From positions 1 through 48,229 of the forward strand of contig CACYNE010000018.1 in assembly GCA_902775605.1 (NCBI GenBank): 48,229 nt of DNA, in the 5' to 3' direction. Below the pieces are notes generated by a model. The model ran no database searches. It was not told the origin of the DNA and saw only the letters and a program-made list of their open reading frames with translations. A program made the translations under genes and the position numbers. This document shows, piece after piece, positions 18,084 through 27,039 of this stretch (position 1 is its first letter; every line of letters starts with the position of its first letter). Source of the DNA: an uncultured Prevotellaceae bacterium (GTDB lineage: Bacteria; Bacteroidota; Bacteroidia; Bacteroidales; Bacteroidaceae).

Positions 18084-18113
18084 ACATTTTAAATCTAATT
18101 AAAAAAACATGTT

Positions 18114-21100
18114 ATGCAGAAGAAATTATTCTTTCTGATGGCCTTATTGCTGACAACAACGTTGTCGGTGGTGGCACAGGTGACTACTTCGAGCATGGCC
18201 GGTAAGGTTTCTGTTCAAGATAGTCGCGAGGAGATTATCGGCGCAACAGTGCAGGTAACACACGAGCCTTCTGGTACGCGTTACACCGCTGTGACCAATG
18301 TGAATGGTCGTTTTGCCATTCAGGGTATGCGTACGGGTGGTCCCTATTCTGTTGTCGTGTCTTATATTGGTTATCAGCCAAAGACACTGAAAGGCATTAC
18401 CCTGCAGTTGGGTGAGACCTACAATCTTGACGTATGGCTTTCTGAGAATGCCACTGATCTTAAGGAAGTGGTAATCAGTGGTCGTGCTTCAAAGTTCGCT
18501 GGTGAGAAGACTGGTGCCTCAACCAATATCAACAACGAGCAGATGATGTCGATGCCTATGATCAGTCGTAGCATCACTGACATTGCTAAGTATTCTCCTT
18601 ACTCTGGTGGCGGTATGAGCTTTGCCGGTGCCAATGGTAAGATGAGTAACTTCACTGTCGATGGTGCTAACTTCAACAATAACTTCGGTCTGAACGATGG
18701 TCTGCCCGGTGGTGGCAGCCCCATCTCTCTTGATGCTATTGAGGAGGTTCAGGTGGTCATTGCTCCCTTCGATGTACGTCAGACCAACTTCATTGGCGGT
18801 GGCGTGAACGCTATTACCAAGAGTGGTACAAACACTTTCAAGGGAACGGCTTACACCTATTTCCGCAATGAGCACATGCGTGGTAACAAGATTAATGGTG
18901 AGGATCTGGGTGCTCGTGCTGAGGACAGAAAGAATGTCTATGGCTTTACCTTGGGTGGCCCTATCATTAAGAATAAGTTGTTCTTCTTTGCTAACTACGA
19001 ATACGAGAAGACCCCTGGTCAGGTGGTTAAGTATCGCCCTCGTGAGGATGGTGAGACCGCTGGTGGTATCGTTTCAAATGTGTTGGCAAGCGACATGGAG
19101 AAGGTACATAACTACTTGCTGAACAACTATGGTTACGAGACTGGTTCCTGGACAAGCTTCCCTGCAGACCAGAAGAACGAGAAGATTCTGGCTCGTATTG
19201 ACTGGAACATCACCGATGCTCATCATTTGGCTGTACGTTATAACGGAACAAAGGATGTGAGTTACACGGGTGCCAGCCAGTCAACAGGTGACTACTATTT
19301 CAAGCACACTGGTGCCCGTGTAGGCCCGAAGTCAATGATTTTTGCCAATAGTATGTATGGCAGTGAGAAAGAGGTGAAGTCAATCTCTGCTGAGTTGAAT
19401 AGCCGTTTCGGTCAGAAGGCCAACAACCAGTTGCTCTATACATATTCTTATATGAGTGACCCTATGCGTACCTCAGAATCTTCTCAGTTCCCTTTCATTG
19501 ACATCATGTATGATTATGATGTCAGTTCAAAGACTCCAAGTATGGAGCCTTATATCAGTGCTGGTTATGAACTGTTCACTTGGAAGAACCACGTAGAGAA
19601 CAAGGTACACACCCTGACTGATAACTTCACGCTTTATCTGGGCACTCACAAACTGACTGCGGGTGTGAGCTTCGAGCATCAGTTTGCTGACAACTCTTAT
19701 ATCCGTGAGGGAACAGGTATGTATCGCTTCCGTAATCTGAATGAGTTCCTGGGTGGTCAGGCTCCTGAGTCAGTTGTCTTCACCTATGGCTTCAATGGCA
19801 ATGAGAGTCCCACCTCAGCAGTTCGCTTCAATCAGTATGGTTTCTACCTGCAGGATGAGTGGAACGTTGTCCCCAATCTGAAGCTGACCTATGGTGTACG
19901 TTTCGATGACCTCGTGTTCGACGAACAGGACGTAGCTCGCAACACTGCTATTTATGACCTTGACTTCAACGGCTATCATATTGATACTGGTAGATGGCCC
20001 GACAATCACATTCAAATATCTCCTCGTGTAGGCTTCACATGGGATGTCTTTGGCGACAAGAGCCTGAAGGTGCGTGGTGGTACTGGTATGTTTACAGGCC
20101 GTCTGCCTCTGGTATTCTTCACCAACCAGCCTGGTAATGCCAATATTGACAAGACCACTTATTATGCTGGCTATGACTACAAGAACCAGAAGTGGGTTGA
20201 CTCAAACGGTCACGATGAGGCTTGGATCCAGAATAAGATGAATGGCTTGTCTGGTAAGTTTATGGGTGTGAACGACTTGATGCAGCACTTCGAAGTGCCT
20301 ACCACCAACGAGAACCATATTGCAGGTTCAAAGATCTCTGGTGTATATAGCGACTTCAAGATGCCTCAGGTATGGAAGTCGAGCATTGCTGTTGACTATC
20401 AGTTGCCCGTTTCATTCCCCCTCAGCGTTACTGGTGAGTTCATCTATACCAAGAACATCAATGCGGTGTATATGAACAATATCAACATCAAGAATGCTGA
20501 TACTGACAGCTGGGAGCGCTTCAATGGTGCAGACAACCGTCTTATTTATCCTACCGGTTATCAGTACTACTCTGGCAAGAACGCCATCATGCTGGATAAT
20601 ACCTCTAAGGGTTATGGCTATACCGCAAACATCACCATTAATGCTGAGCCTATCCAGAACCTGAACATCATGGCAGCATATACGCACACTGAGGGTAAGG
20701 AGCTGTCAAACCTTCCCGGTAGTGACCCCGTTTCTGCTTGGCAGAATGTGATTTCTGTGGATGGTCCTAACTTCTGCTCACCCTTGCGTTCTGCTTTCGT
20801 AACGCCTGACCAGATTACCGCTTCTGTTGGCTACTACCTGCCTGTTAAGGTGAAGGGACTGACTTGGGGCACCCACATCAATTTGTTCTATAAGGGCTAC
20901 AACACCTCTTATAATAGTACCACGAAGGGGTACGAGTGCGGTACCACTTACATGTACTCTAACGATATGAATGGTGACGGCCTGGCATTCGACCTGATGT
21001 ATATCCCTGCCAACGATAATGAGATCAAACTCGGTAAGCTCGACTCAAAGGGTAACTTTATCGAGGATCAGGAGATGCGTGCTGCCTTCTGGGCTTTCGT

Positions 21101-21482
21101 TGATCAGGACGACTACCTGCGCAATCACAAGGGTGAGTATGCAAATCCCTTCAGTGCTCGTGCTCCCTGGCGCCATCGCTTCGATCTGCGTGTGGCAGAA
21201 GACTTCTCGTTCAACATTGGTAAGACTGTTCAGAGATTCCAGGCTTCTGTTGATATCTTGAACGTAGGCAACCTGTTGAACTCTCACTGGGGAACCACTG
21301 AGAGCAGCGATGTATGCAACAATGGACGTATTCTGAAGTATGAGGGACGCGATGCCCAGAACAACCCTGTTTACTCAATGAACAAGGTGAATGGTAAGTA
21401 TCCCACCCAGACCTACGACACCAACATGTTCTACAGCAACTGCTGGAGCCTGCAGATTGGCCTGAAGTACTTCTTCAACTAA
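18114..21482 (+). CDS. TonB-dependent outer-membrane receptor (Oar-like, carboxypeptidase-regulatory domain)
   Basis: A 1122-aa outer-membrane protein with a signal peptide (1-21, ending VVAQ). A CarboxypepD_reg-like beta-sandwich follows (about 27-112: AGKVSVQDSREEIIGATVQV). The plug is at about 125-240 (FTVDGANFNNNFGLND, IGGGVNAITKSGTNTFKGTAY) and a long beta-barrel ends in an aromatic residue pair (KYFFN). The SGTNTFKGTAYTYFRNEHMRG type of plug-barrel junction is typical of Oar-like receptors. No susD-like partner is adjacent, so it is probably not part of a glycan-utilisation pair. The substrate is unknown. It begins 31 bp after obgE and is followed by a terminator. Confidence 0.92.
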   Translation: MQKKLFFLMALLLTTTLSVVAQVTTSSMAGKVSVQDSREEIIGATVQVTHEPSGTRYTAVTNVNGRFAIQGMRTGGPYSVVVSYIGYQPKTLKGITLQLGETYNLDVWLSENATDLKEVVISGRASKFAGEKTGASTNINNEQMMSMPMISRSITDIAKYSPYSGGGMSFAGANGKMSNFTVDGANFNNNFGLNDGLPGGGSPISLDAIEEVQVVIAPFDVRQTNFIGGGVNAITKSGTNTFKGTAYTYFRNEHMRGNKINGEDLGARAEDRKNVYGFTLGGPIIKNKLFFFANYEYEKTPGQVVKYRPREDGETAGGIVSNVLASDMEKVHNYLLNNYGYETGSWTSFPADQKNEKILARIDWNITDAHHLAVRYNGTKDVSYTGASQSTGDYYFKHTGARVGPKSMIFANSMYGSEKEVKSISAELNSRFGQKANNQLLYTYSYMSDPMRTSESSQFPFIDIMYDYDVSSKTPSMEPYISAGYELFTWKNHVENKVHTLTDNFTLYLGTHKLTAGVSFEHQFADNSYIREGTGMYRFRNLNEFLGGQAPESVVFTYGFNGNESPTSAVRFNQYGFYLQDEWNVVPNLKLTYGVRFDDLVFDEQDVARNTAIYDLDFNGYHIDTGRWPDNHIQISPRVGFTWDVFGDKSLKVRGGTGMFTGRLPLVFFTNQPGNANIDKTTYYAGYDYKNQKWVDSNGHDEAWIQNKMNGLSGKFMGVNDLMQHFEVPTTNENHIAGSKISGVYSDFKMPQVWKSSIAVDYQLPVSFPLSVTGEFIYTKNINAVYMNNINIKNADTDSWERFNGADNRLIYPTGYQYYSGKNAIMLDNTSKGYGYTANITINAEPIQNLNIMAAYTHTEGKELSNLPGSDPVSAWQNVISVDGPNFCSPLRSAFVTPDQITASVGYYLPVKVKGLTWGTHINLFYKGYNTSYNSTTKGYECGTTYMYSNDMNGDGLAFDLMYIPANDNEIKLGKLDSKGNFIEDQEMRAAFWAFVDQDDYLRNHKGEYANPFSARAPWRHRFDLRVAEDFSFNIGKTVQRFQASVDILNVGNLLNSHWGTTESSDVCNNGRILKYEGRDAQNNPVYSMNKVNGKYPTQTYDTNMFYSNCWSLQIGLKYFFN

Positions 21483-21536
21483 AGCGACAGCGAACGGGGC
21501 TTGCTTCGTTTGCTTCTTTCTATACAAACAAGACAT

Positions 21537-21573
21537 GCCGCCGTCTCACACATCGTGAGGCGGCGCTTCTTTT
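21537..21573 (+). terminator. Terminator after the TonB receptor gene
   Basis: A GC-rich stem GCCGCC / GGCGGC continues, after a 3-nt bulge, as TCAC / GTGA around the loop ACATC. A T-rich run (CTTCTTTT) follows. Confidence 0.75.
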
Positions 21574-21640
21574 GATAATAAATAGGGAGTAAGAAGAGGG
21601 CAGCAGAGAAGTTTAATAATGAGAAGGCTATGGGGTTGTA

Positions 21641-21763
21641 ATGGAGACTGTGCATGAGACTGTGGTGGAGATTGTGAATGAGACGATGGTGGAGATTGTG
21701 AGTGAGACGATGGTGGAGATTGTGAATGAGATTATGAAGAAAATTGTGAGGAGGATACGATAA
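21641..21763 (+). repeat. 24-bp tandem repeat encoding a 40-residue repetitive micro-ORF
   Basis: About four imperfect copies of a 24-bp unit lie between two terminators. Because 24 is a multiple of three, an ATG-to-TAA frame of 40 codons runs through them. It gives a peptide of eight-residue repeats (VNETMVEI, VSETMVEI, VNEIMKKI) with a basic end (KKIVRRIR). An in-frame stop lies just upstream at 21620-21622. No promoter box was seen, so translation is unproven; it could be only a repeat. The rest of the 340-bp gap holds only the two terminators. Confidence 0.6.
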
Positions 21764-21771
21764 AGCACAAA

Positions 21772-21801
21772 AAAGGCTTCAGACACTCGTCTGAAGCCTT
21801 T
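21772..21801 (-). terminator. Terminator of the LysM-M23 gene
   Basis: A 13-bp perfect stem (AAAGGCTTCAGAC / GTCTGAAGCCTTT) encloses a 4-nt loop. Read on the minus strand it is followed by a run of Ts. It lies 21 bp past the stop codon of the M23 gene. Confidence 0.85.
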
Positions 21802-21822
21802 ATATTATAATAAGGTGTAAGC

Positions 21823-22773
21823 TTAGTTATATTTCAAAATCTGACCGGGACGCAGTGTAACGGTCTTCTTGATGCCGTTGAGGCTACACAGAGCCGAGAC
21901 GGAGGTGCGGTGTTTGCGTGCGATGGCAGAGAGAGTCTCGCCCTTTTTCACCTTGTGGTAGCGCACATTGCTGCTGGTACGACTTGCTGTGTTAGTGCTG
22001 CTCTGACCCATGTTGGCTTCGAGGTCGTCACCACCACGATAAACGCCGCCGGTGCCGCGCAGACGAGTAGCCAATGAGGACTCCTGATTGTAGGTCGAAC
22101 GACGGAACATCCATTCGTCGGCTATTACGTCCTGATTCTTAAAGTCAAACATGATAGCGGGGTTCAGGGCAACGCCGCAGAGACGGGTCTCGAAGTGCAA
22201 GTGTGAACCGAAACTTCTACCTGTGTTACCACCCAGAGCGATAGGATCGCCAGCGCGCACTTCCTGATTCTCTTCCACGAGCCACTTTGACAGGTGGCCA
22301 TAGATGGTCTCCAAGCCGTTATTGTGACGAATCACTACATATTTACCAAAACCCTTGCGGGCACCTTCATTCTTAACAATGCGAACCTTGCCACTGAATG
22401 CGGCACGGATGGTATCACCAATATAGACTTTGATGTCCAAACCCTTATGCTGACGACCCCAACGCGAGCCGAAATTAGAGGTAACCACACGACTTGGTGT
22501 GGGCATGCAGAAATCGCGCAGGTTAATCAGGAAAGAATCAGGCAATGCTGTTGACATCGCAGAGAATTGGTTGTTCCAGTCCATATAGAGTTGCGTAGCA
22601 GACGTCTCGAAGATTTCATTCTCCATCAGACGCTGCAAGGCGATAGAGTCGATGGCTTTCATCTTGCGGTCGATAGGTGCCTGATTGGCCAGGAGATCCT
22701 GTCCAGCAGCAGGTAAGACAGCGAGTGATGCCATTGCCACAAAGGCCATTTTCTTGATTTTCTTAAGCAACAT
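21823..22773 (-). CDS. M23-family metallopeptidase with C-terminal LysM domain
   Basis: A 316-aa exported cell-wall enzyme. The signal peptide is at about 1-25 (ends PAAGQ). The M23 domain covers about 95-215. Its zinc ligands are His109 and Asp113 (QHKGLDI) and His193 of the HLH motif at 191-193, with His160 in IYGH as the catalytic histidine, so an active endopeptidase is expected. A serine/asparagine-rich linker follows, then one LysM peptidoglycan-binding domain at about 272-316 (VKKGETLSAIARKH). It lies 54 bp after the NlpC/P60 gene on the same strand, so two peptidoglycan hydrolases probably share a transcript. Confidence 0.93.
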   Translation of the reverse strand: MLLKKIKKMAFVAMASLAVLPAAGQDLLANQAPIDRKMKAIDSIALQRLMENEIFETSATQLYMDWNNQFSAMSTALPDSFLINLRDFCMPTPSRVVTSNFGSRWGRQHKGLDIKVYIGDTIRAAFSGKVRIVKNEGARKGFGKYVVIRHNNGLETIYGHLSKWLVEENQEVRAGDPIALGGNTGRSFGSHLHFETRLCGVALNPAIMFDFKNQDVIADEWMFRRSTYNQESSLATRLRGTGGVYRGGDDLEANMGQSSTNTASRTSSNVRYHKVKKGETLSAIARKHRTSVSALCSLNGIKKTVTLRPGQILKYN

Positions 22774-22827
22774 CTTATTTAAGTTTGTATTTCGTTTAAA
22801 TTATATTCTACTTTATTCTGCTCAGCA

Positions 22828-23412
22828 TTAGTCCGTTACGCGGCGTGCACCTACATAGCGGCGTGCATAGTTGGACTCGTTAGACTTGCTGATCTTGACA
22901 CCAGAACTGGTGCTGGCGTGGATGAACGTGAAGACGTTTTCAATGGGGTCGTAGTCAATGACGATACCCACATGTCCTACACCCTTTCTTGAACGGGGAC
23001 TGGTGAAGAACACCAGGTCACCAGGCTGCAGATCCTCACGCTTGATAGGCGTATTCTTAGCGTACTGCTCACGAGAAGAAGCACCGATGTTCATGTTGCT
23101 CTTCTTGAAAACATAGCTGGTAAAACCAGAACAGTCAAAGGCGTTGGGGCCTTTGCTACCATAACGATAACGGGCGCCGATGTGCTTGTAGGCCTCCTTC
23201 ATCAGGTTGTCCACCAACACATAGTCGTAATTGAATACCTCGCCGTTGTTGCTGTAGAGGAAATCAAAGTTCTCAATTTCTTCGTCCATGCCTACTTCAG
23301 AAATCTCCTCCTCCTCGGTAATTTCGTTGGAAATAATGGATACGGAATCTGCACTCTGTCCATAGACGACAGAGGTAAACATAAACAAAATTGCACTTAT
23401 AATAACTTTCAT
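22828..23412 (-). CDS. NlpC/P60 family cysteine peptidase
   Basis: A 194-aa exported cell-wall hydrolase with a signal peptide (1-19) and an acidic linker (about 29-52, many Glu/Asp). The NlpC/P60 domain carries the triad Cys94 (FDCSGF), His147 (GHVGI) and His165 (FIHAS). The family cleaves D-gamma-glutamyl-diaminopimelate or related bonds in peptidoglycan peptides. It is the first gene of a probable two-gene unit with the M23 peptidase and has a clear promoter box about 50 bp upstream. Confidence 0.93.
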   Translation of the reverse strand: MKVIISAILFMFTSVVYGQSADSVSIISNEITEEEEISEVGMDEEIENFDFLYSNNGEVFNYDYVLVDNLMKEAYKHIGARYRYGSKGPNAFDCSGFTSYVFKKSNMNIGASSREQYAKNTPIKREDLQPGDLVFFTSPRSRKGVGHVGIVIDYDPIENVFTFIHASTSSGVKISKSNESNYARRYVGARRVTD

Positions 23413-23463
23413 TTCTCTCTCTTATTTATATCGTTTAGGGGTAGGGTTTGGTTTTTATGAGTG

Positions 23464-23471
23464 CAAAGATA
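23464..23471 (-). promoter_or_regulatory. -7 promoter box for the NlpC/P60 gene
   Basis: TATCTTTG on the minus strand matches TAnnTTTG, 51 bp upstream of the ATG. The remainder of the 181-bp gap (23413-23593) is AT-rich and shows nothing else. Confidence 0.65.
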
Positions 23472-23593
23472 ACACATAAAAATGAGAAAAAAGGTGTGAT
23501 GCGTACATATTTAATATGCGTTAACATCTTTTTGGACTCATGAATACTCCTTTTTTATGCAAAAATGAGTCAAAAATTGGTCGTTTTGTCCGT

Positions 23594-25690
23594 TTATGAG
23601 ATGGCCGACCAATTGATGTTCGTCTTGCGGAGCTCACGCAGCCTGTTCCACAGCATCTGGTACTTGGGCGACTGGCACAGCGGGTCTTCGTCGATAATCT
23701 TCTGGGCCACGTCGCGAGCCATCTGCACTATTTGTCCGTCGCGTGCAATGTCGGCTATTTTCAGGTCGAAAGCCATACCGCTCTGTTGTGTGCCTTCCAA
23801 ATCACCAGGTCCTCGCAATTTCAAATCAGCTTCGGCAATGCGGAAACCGTCGTTTGTCTCGCACATGATGTCAATACGTTTGCGGGTGTCCTCGCTGAGT
23901 TTGAAGGGTGTGACGAGGATGCAGAAAGACTGGTCGGCACCACGACCTACGCGCCCCCTTAGCTGATGCAGCTGTGAGAGTCCAAAACGCTGAGCATCAA
24001 GGATAACCATCACCGACGCGTTGGGCACGTTGACTCCCACCTCGATGACAGTTGTAGCTACGAGAATCTGCGTCTCACCGCTGACGAACTTCTGCATCTC
24101 CTCCTCCTTGTCCTTCGGCTTCATCTTGCCGTGCACCTTGCTCAGTCGGAACTCCGGGAATGCCTGACGCAGCACCTCGAAGCCCTGCTCCAGGTTCTTC
24201 AGGTCAATCTTTTCGCTTTCTTCGATGAGGGGGAATACGATATACACCTGTCGGCCCTCGTTGATTTGCTGACGGATACCGTTGTAGAGCGACGTCATGC
24301 GCGTGTCGAAGACATGACTGGTGCGGATGGGCTTTCGACCTGGGGGTAATTCGTCGATGACACTCACGTCGAGATCGCCATAGAGCGTCATTGCCAGAGT
24401 GCGAGGGATAGGCGTTGCCGTCATCACCAGCACATGAGGCGGATTGGTGCTTTTGCTCCACAGCTTGGCACGCTGAGCCACACCAAAGCGGTGCTGCTCA
24501 TCGACCACCACCATACCCAGTTGTGCGAATTGCACAGTATCTTCGATGACGGCGTGCGTGCCCACCAGAATCTGCACATCGCCGGTGAGCAACCCGTCCA
24601 GAATCTCCTGTCGCTTCTTGCCTTTCACGATGCCGGTGAGCAGTTCCACACGCACAGGCATGTCTTTCAAGAAAGCCTTGATGGTTTGCAAGTGTTGTTC
24701 CGCCAGGATTTCCGTGGGAGCCATGATGCACGCCTGAAAGCCGTTGTCCAGCGCAATGAGCATCGTCATCAGCGCCACTAAGGTCTTGCCGCTGCCCACA
24801 TCGCCCTGCAGCAGGCGGTTCATCTGCCTGCCAGAACACATGTCCTGCCTGATCTCGTGCATCACCCGCTTCTGGGCGCCAGTCAGGGGGAATGGCAGGT
24901 TCTGACTGTAGAATGTATTGAAGATGGTGCCTATGCGGTTGAACACATAGCCCCGATACTTGCGACGCTGGTCGCTGGCATAACGCAGGATGTTCAGTTG
25001 CACGAAGAACAGTTCCTCGAACTTCATCCTGACACGCGCCTTCTCCAGGTCTTTCGCGTTCTGTGGATAATGGATGGTGCGCAAGGACTGGTCGCGACTC
25101 ATCAGGTGGAGTGGGGCAGCGATGAAGTCGGGGATGGTCTCAGGTAGCGGTTCCTTGAGGACGCCGAGGAGCGTCTTCGACAGTTTCTCGACAGCCCGCG
25201 AGTTCATGCCCGCCTTCTTCATCTTTTCCGACGTGTTGTAGTAAGGCTGCATGCCCATCGTCGAGGTGTCCACCGTTGAGGCGTCGTCGATGTCGGGATG
25301 AGCTATCTGTATGCGGTTGTTGAAGACGGCCGGCTTGCCGAACACCACATATTGCGTGCCAATCTTGTATTTCGTCTTGGCGGCCTTGCCAAACTTAAAC
25401 CACACCAGGTCCATGATGCCCGTACCATCGGTGAAGTGGGCCACCACGCGCTCGTTGCGAGGCCCCATCTCAAAGGTCTCGAAGCTCAGGATTCGTCCCA
25501 CCACCTGCACAAACGGCATGTCGCCCGTGAGTTCGTGGACGGTGTATATCCTTGAGCGGTCCACATATTTATAGGGATAATACTCGAGCAGGTCGCCGAA
25601 AGTCTGGATGCCCAACTCCTGGTTGAGCATCTTCTTACGGTTAGGGCCCACGCCCGGCAAGTACATGATGTCTTGGTCGAGTATATTCAT
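23594..25690 (-). CDS. recG: ATP-dependent DNA helicase RecG
   Basis: A 698-aa helicase that remodels stalled replication forks and branched recombination intermediates. The N-terminal wedge/OB domain includes YLPGVGPNRKKML and VVGRILSFE. The helicase core has Walker A GDVGSGKT, motif II DEQHRFG, motif III TATPIPRTLA, and C-terminal motifs VIEVGVNVPNA and QLRGRVGRG. Length and motif order are standard. Its start codon is directly adjacent to the ispD stop, so the two are translationally close-coupled. Confidence 0.97.
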   Translation of the reverse strand: MNILDQDIMYLPGVGPNRKKMLNQELGIQTFGDLLEYYPYKYVDRSRIYTVHELTGDMPFVQVVGRILSFETFEMGPRNERVVAHFTDGTGIMDLVWFKFGKAAKTKYKIGTQYVVFGKPAVFNNRIQIAHPDIDDASTVDTSTMGMQPYYNTSEKMKKAGMNSRAVEKLSKTLLGVLKEPLPETIPDFIAAPLHLMSRDQSLRTIHYPQNAKDLEKARVRMKFEELFFVQLNILRYASDQRRKYRGYVFNRIGTIFNTFYSQNLPFPLTGAQKRVMHEIRQDMCSGRQMNRLLQGDVGSGKTLVALMTMLIALDNGFQACIMAPTEILAEQHLQTIKAFLKDMPVRVELLTGIVKGKKRQEILDGLLTGDVQILVGTHAVIEDTVQFAQLGMVVVDEQHRFGVAQRAKLWSKSTNPPHVLVMTATPIPRTLAMTLYGDLDVSVIDELPPGRKPIRTSHVFDTRMTSLYNGIRQQINEGRQVYIVFPLIEESEKIDLKNLEQGFEVLRQAFPEFRLSKVHGKMKPKDKEEEMQKFVSGETQILVATTVIEVGVNVPNASVMVILDAQRFGLSQLHQLRGRVGRGADQSFCILVTPFKLSEDTRKRIDIMCETNDGFRIAEADLKLRGPGDLEGTQQSGMAFDLKIADIARDGQIVQMARDVAQKIIDEDPLCQSPKYQMLWNRLRELRKTNINWSAIS

Positions 25691-26347
25691 TTATATCAGC
25701 GTCTCAGCTATTTTGAGGTCGAAAGGCGTGGTAATCTTGATGTTTTCGCGATTGCCCTCGACGATGGAAACCTCGTGTCCATAAGCCTCTACCACCGAGG
25801 CGTCATCTGTAAAACTCTCCTGATAGGGTTGGCGATTGGCAGCCTTGAGCAACTGGATGTCGAAGGTCTGAGGCGTCTGCACCAGTCCGTAGTCGCTGCG
25901 TAGCACGTTCTTCTGCGAAGGCAGGTGACGCAGCGTCTCTACCACAGGTATTACGGGGATGACAGCCTTCTTGGTGCGAGCCGTTTCGTAGCAGGCGCGG
26001 ATGACATCGATGGCCACGAAGGGGCGCACACCATCGTGCACACCCACCACGCCCTGCGCGTCGTTGGGCACCTTGGCCAATCCGTTCTGCACAGAGTGGA
26101 AGCGCGTCTCGCCACCATTCGCCAACATGTAATCCACGTTGAAATGATACTCCTCGCACAACTGATGCCAGTAGTCCTGCTGAGCCTCCGGCAATACCAG
26201 AATAATCTGAAGGTCAGGCGAATACGCACGGAATCGCTCCAGCGTGCGCATCAACACCGGTTTTCCGCCGATGGGCAGAAACTGCTTGGGAATCTCGCCC
26301 CCCATTCTGAGGCCCTTTCCGCCTGCCACGATGATAATATAGTCCAC
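25691..26347 (-). CDS. ispD: 2-C-methyl-D-erythritol 4-phosphate cytidylyltransferase
   Basis: A 218-aa enzyme of the MEP isoprenoid pathway, forming CDP-methylerythritol from MEP and CTP. The CTP-binding N terminus [19 protein letters not shown] is in two recognisable parts. [10 protein letters not shown] and TPQTF are also present, as is [16 protein letters not shown] at the C terminus. dxr, the preceding committed step, is also in this window at 41.4 kb but not in the same operon. Upstream lies the DJ-1 gene after a 35-bp spacer made of CTTTTACTTTTT-like words. Confidence 0.95.
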   Translation of the reverse strand: MDYIIIVAGGKGLRMGGEIPKQFLPIGGKPVLMRTLERFRAYSPDLQIILVLPEAQQDYWHQLCEEYHFNVDYMLANGGETRFHSVQNGLAKVPNDAQGVVGVHDGVRPFVAIDVIRACYETARTKKAVIPVIPVVETLRHLPSQKNVLRSDYGLVQTPQTFDIQLLKAANRQPYQESFTDDASVVEAYGHEVSIVEGNRENIKITTPFDLKIAETLI

Positions 26348-26382
26348 GTTTTCCCTTTTTACTCTTTTACTTTTTTACCCTT

Positions 26383-26952
26383 TTACTTTTCCATCAGATG
26401 CTTGAATCGCATGCCCTCAGCAATCTGGTCGCTGACCTCGCGGCTGACCAACTGACTGAGCAGTTCGTAGGCAAAGGGGAAGGCAGCGGCGGGACCCTCG
26501 GCGGTGGTGATGTTGCCATCGACGGTGACCAGGTCGGCGGTGTATTGCGCCTTGGTCAACAAACGCTCGAAGCCCGGATAGCAGGTGGCCTTCTTGCCGT
26601 CGAGCACACCCAGTTGAGCCAGCACCACGGCAGGAGCGGCACAGATGGCAGCCACTTTCTTGCCAGCCTTGACTTGCGAAAGCACAGCCTGACGCACACC
26701 CTCGTGCTCATAGAGGTTTGAAGCCCCCGGCATGCCACCAGGCAAGAACAGCAGGTCGGCATCGCTGAAGTCGCAATCCTCAATCATGGCGTCGGCCACA
26801 ATCTGTACATTGTGCGCCGTCTCCACCACCTGGCCATCGCCAGTGATGCTCACCGTTACCACCTCTGCGCCACCTCTGCGCAGCACGTCAACAGGAATCA
26901 ACGCCTCGACATCTTCGAAGCCGTTGGCAAGAAAAACATAAACTTTTGCCAT
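26383..26952 (-). CDS. DJ-1/PfpI family protein
   Basis: A 189-aa protein of the DJ-1/YajL clade. Glu16 (GFEDVEA) and the reactive Cys104 (AAICAAPAV) align with the DJ-1 Glu18/Cys106 pair. GGMPGASNL at 72-80 and the C-terminal TAEGPAAAFPFA are further family marks. Members act as redox-responsive chaperones or as glyoxalase/deglycase-type enzymes; the exact activity is debated. The open frame extends to 26997, but the conserved start MAKVYVFLANG is at 26952, and the promoter box lies within the extension. First gene of a probable DJ-1-ispD-recG operon. Confidence 0.9.
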   Translation of the reverse strand: MAKVYVFLANGFEDVEALIPVDVLRRGGAEVVTVSITGDGQVVETAHNVQIVADAMIEDCDFSDADLLFLPGGMPGASNLYEHEGVRQAVLSQVKAGKKVAAICAAPAVVLAQLGVLDGKKATCYPGFERLLTKAQYTADLVTVDGNITTAEGPAAAFPFAYELLSQLVSREVSDQIAEGMRFKHLMEK

Positions 26953-26970
26953 ATTTTCAAAATTAATTTG

Positions 26971-26978
26971 TACTTTTG
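26971..26978 (+). promoter_or_regulatory. -7 promoter box for nadK
   Basis: TACTTTTG matches TAnnTTTG, 61 bp upstream of the nadK ATG. It directly abuts the minus-strand box of the DJ-1 operon. Confidence 0.65.
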
Positions 26979-26986
26979 CAAAGTAA
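26979..26986 (-). promoter_or_regulatory. Probable -7 promoter box for DJ-1-ispD-recG
   Basis: TTACTTTG on the minus strand differs from TAnnTTTG at one base and ends 26 bp before the DJ-1 ATG. It is back to back with the nadK box; together they contain the palindrome TACTTT-TGC-AAAGTA. Confidence 0.45.
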
Positions 26987-27039
26987 TAACTCTGCAAAGT
27001 TACAAAAACTTTACGAATTCAGAAAGAAAAAGTAGAAAT

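Noticed and set aside
18114-21482. SusC-type glycan receptor with SusD partner
   Set aside because: No SusD-like lipoprotein gene is adjacent, and the plug-barrel signature is Oar-like.
26812-27039. N-terminal extension of NadK
   Set aside because: It runs antisense through the DJ-1 gene and across the promoter region; NadK families begin near MSSKSLTFALFG.
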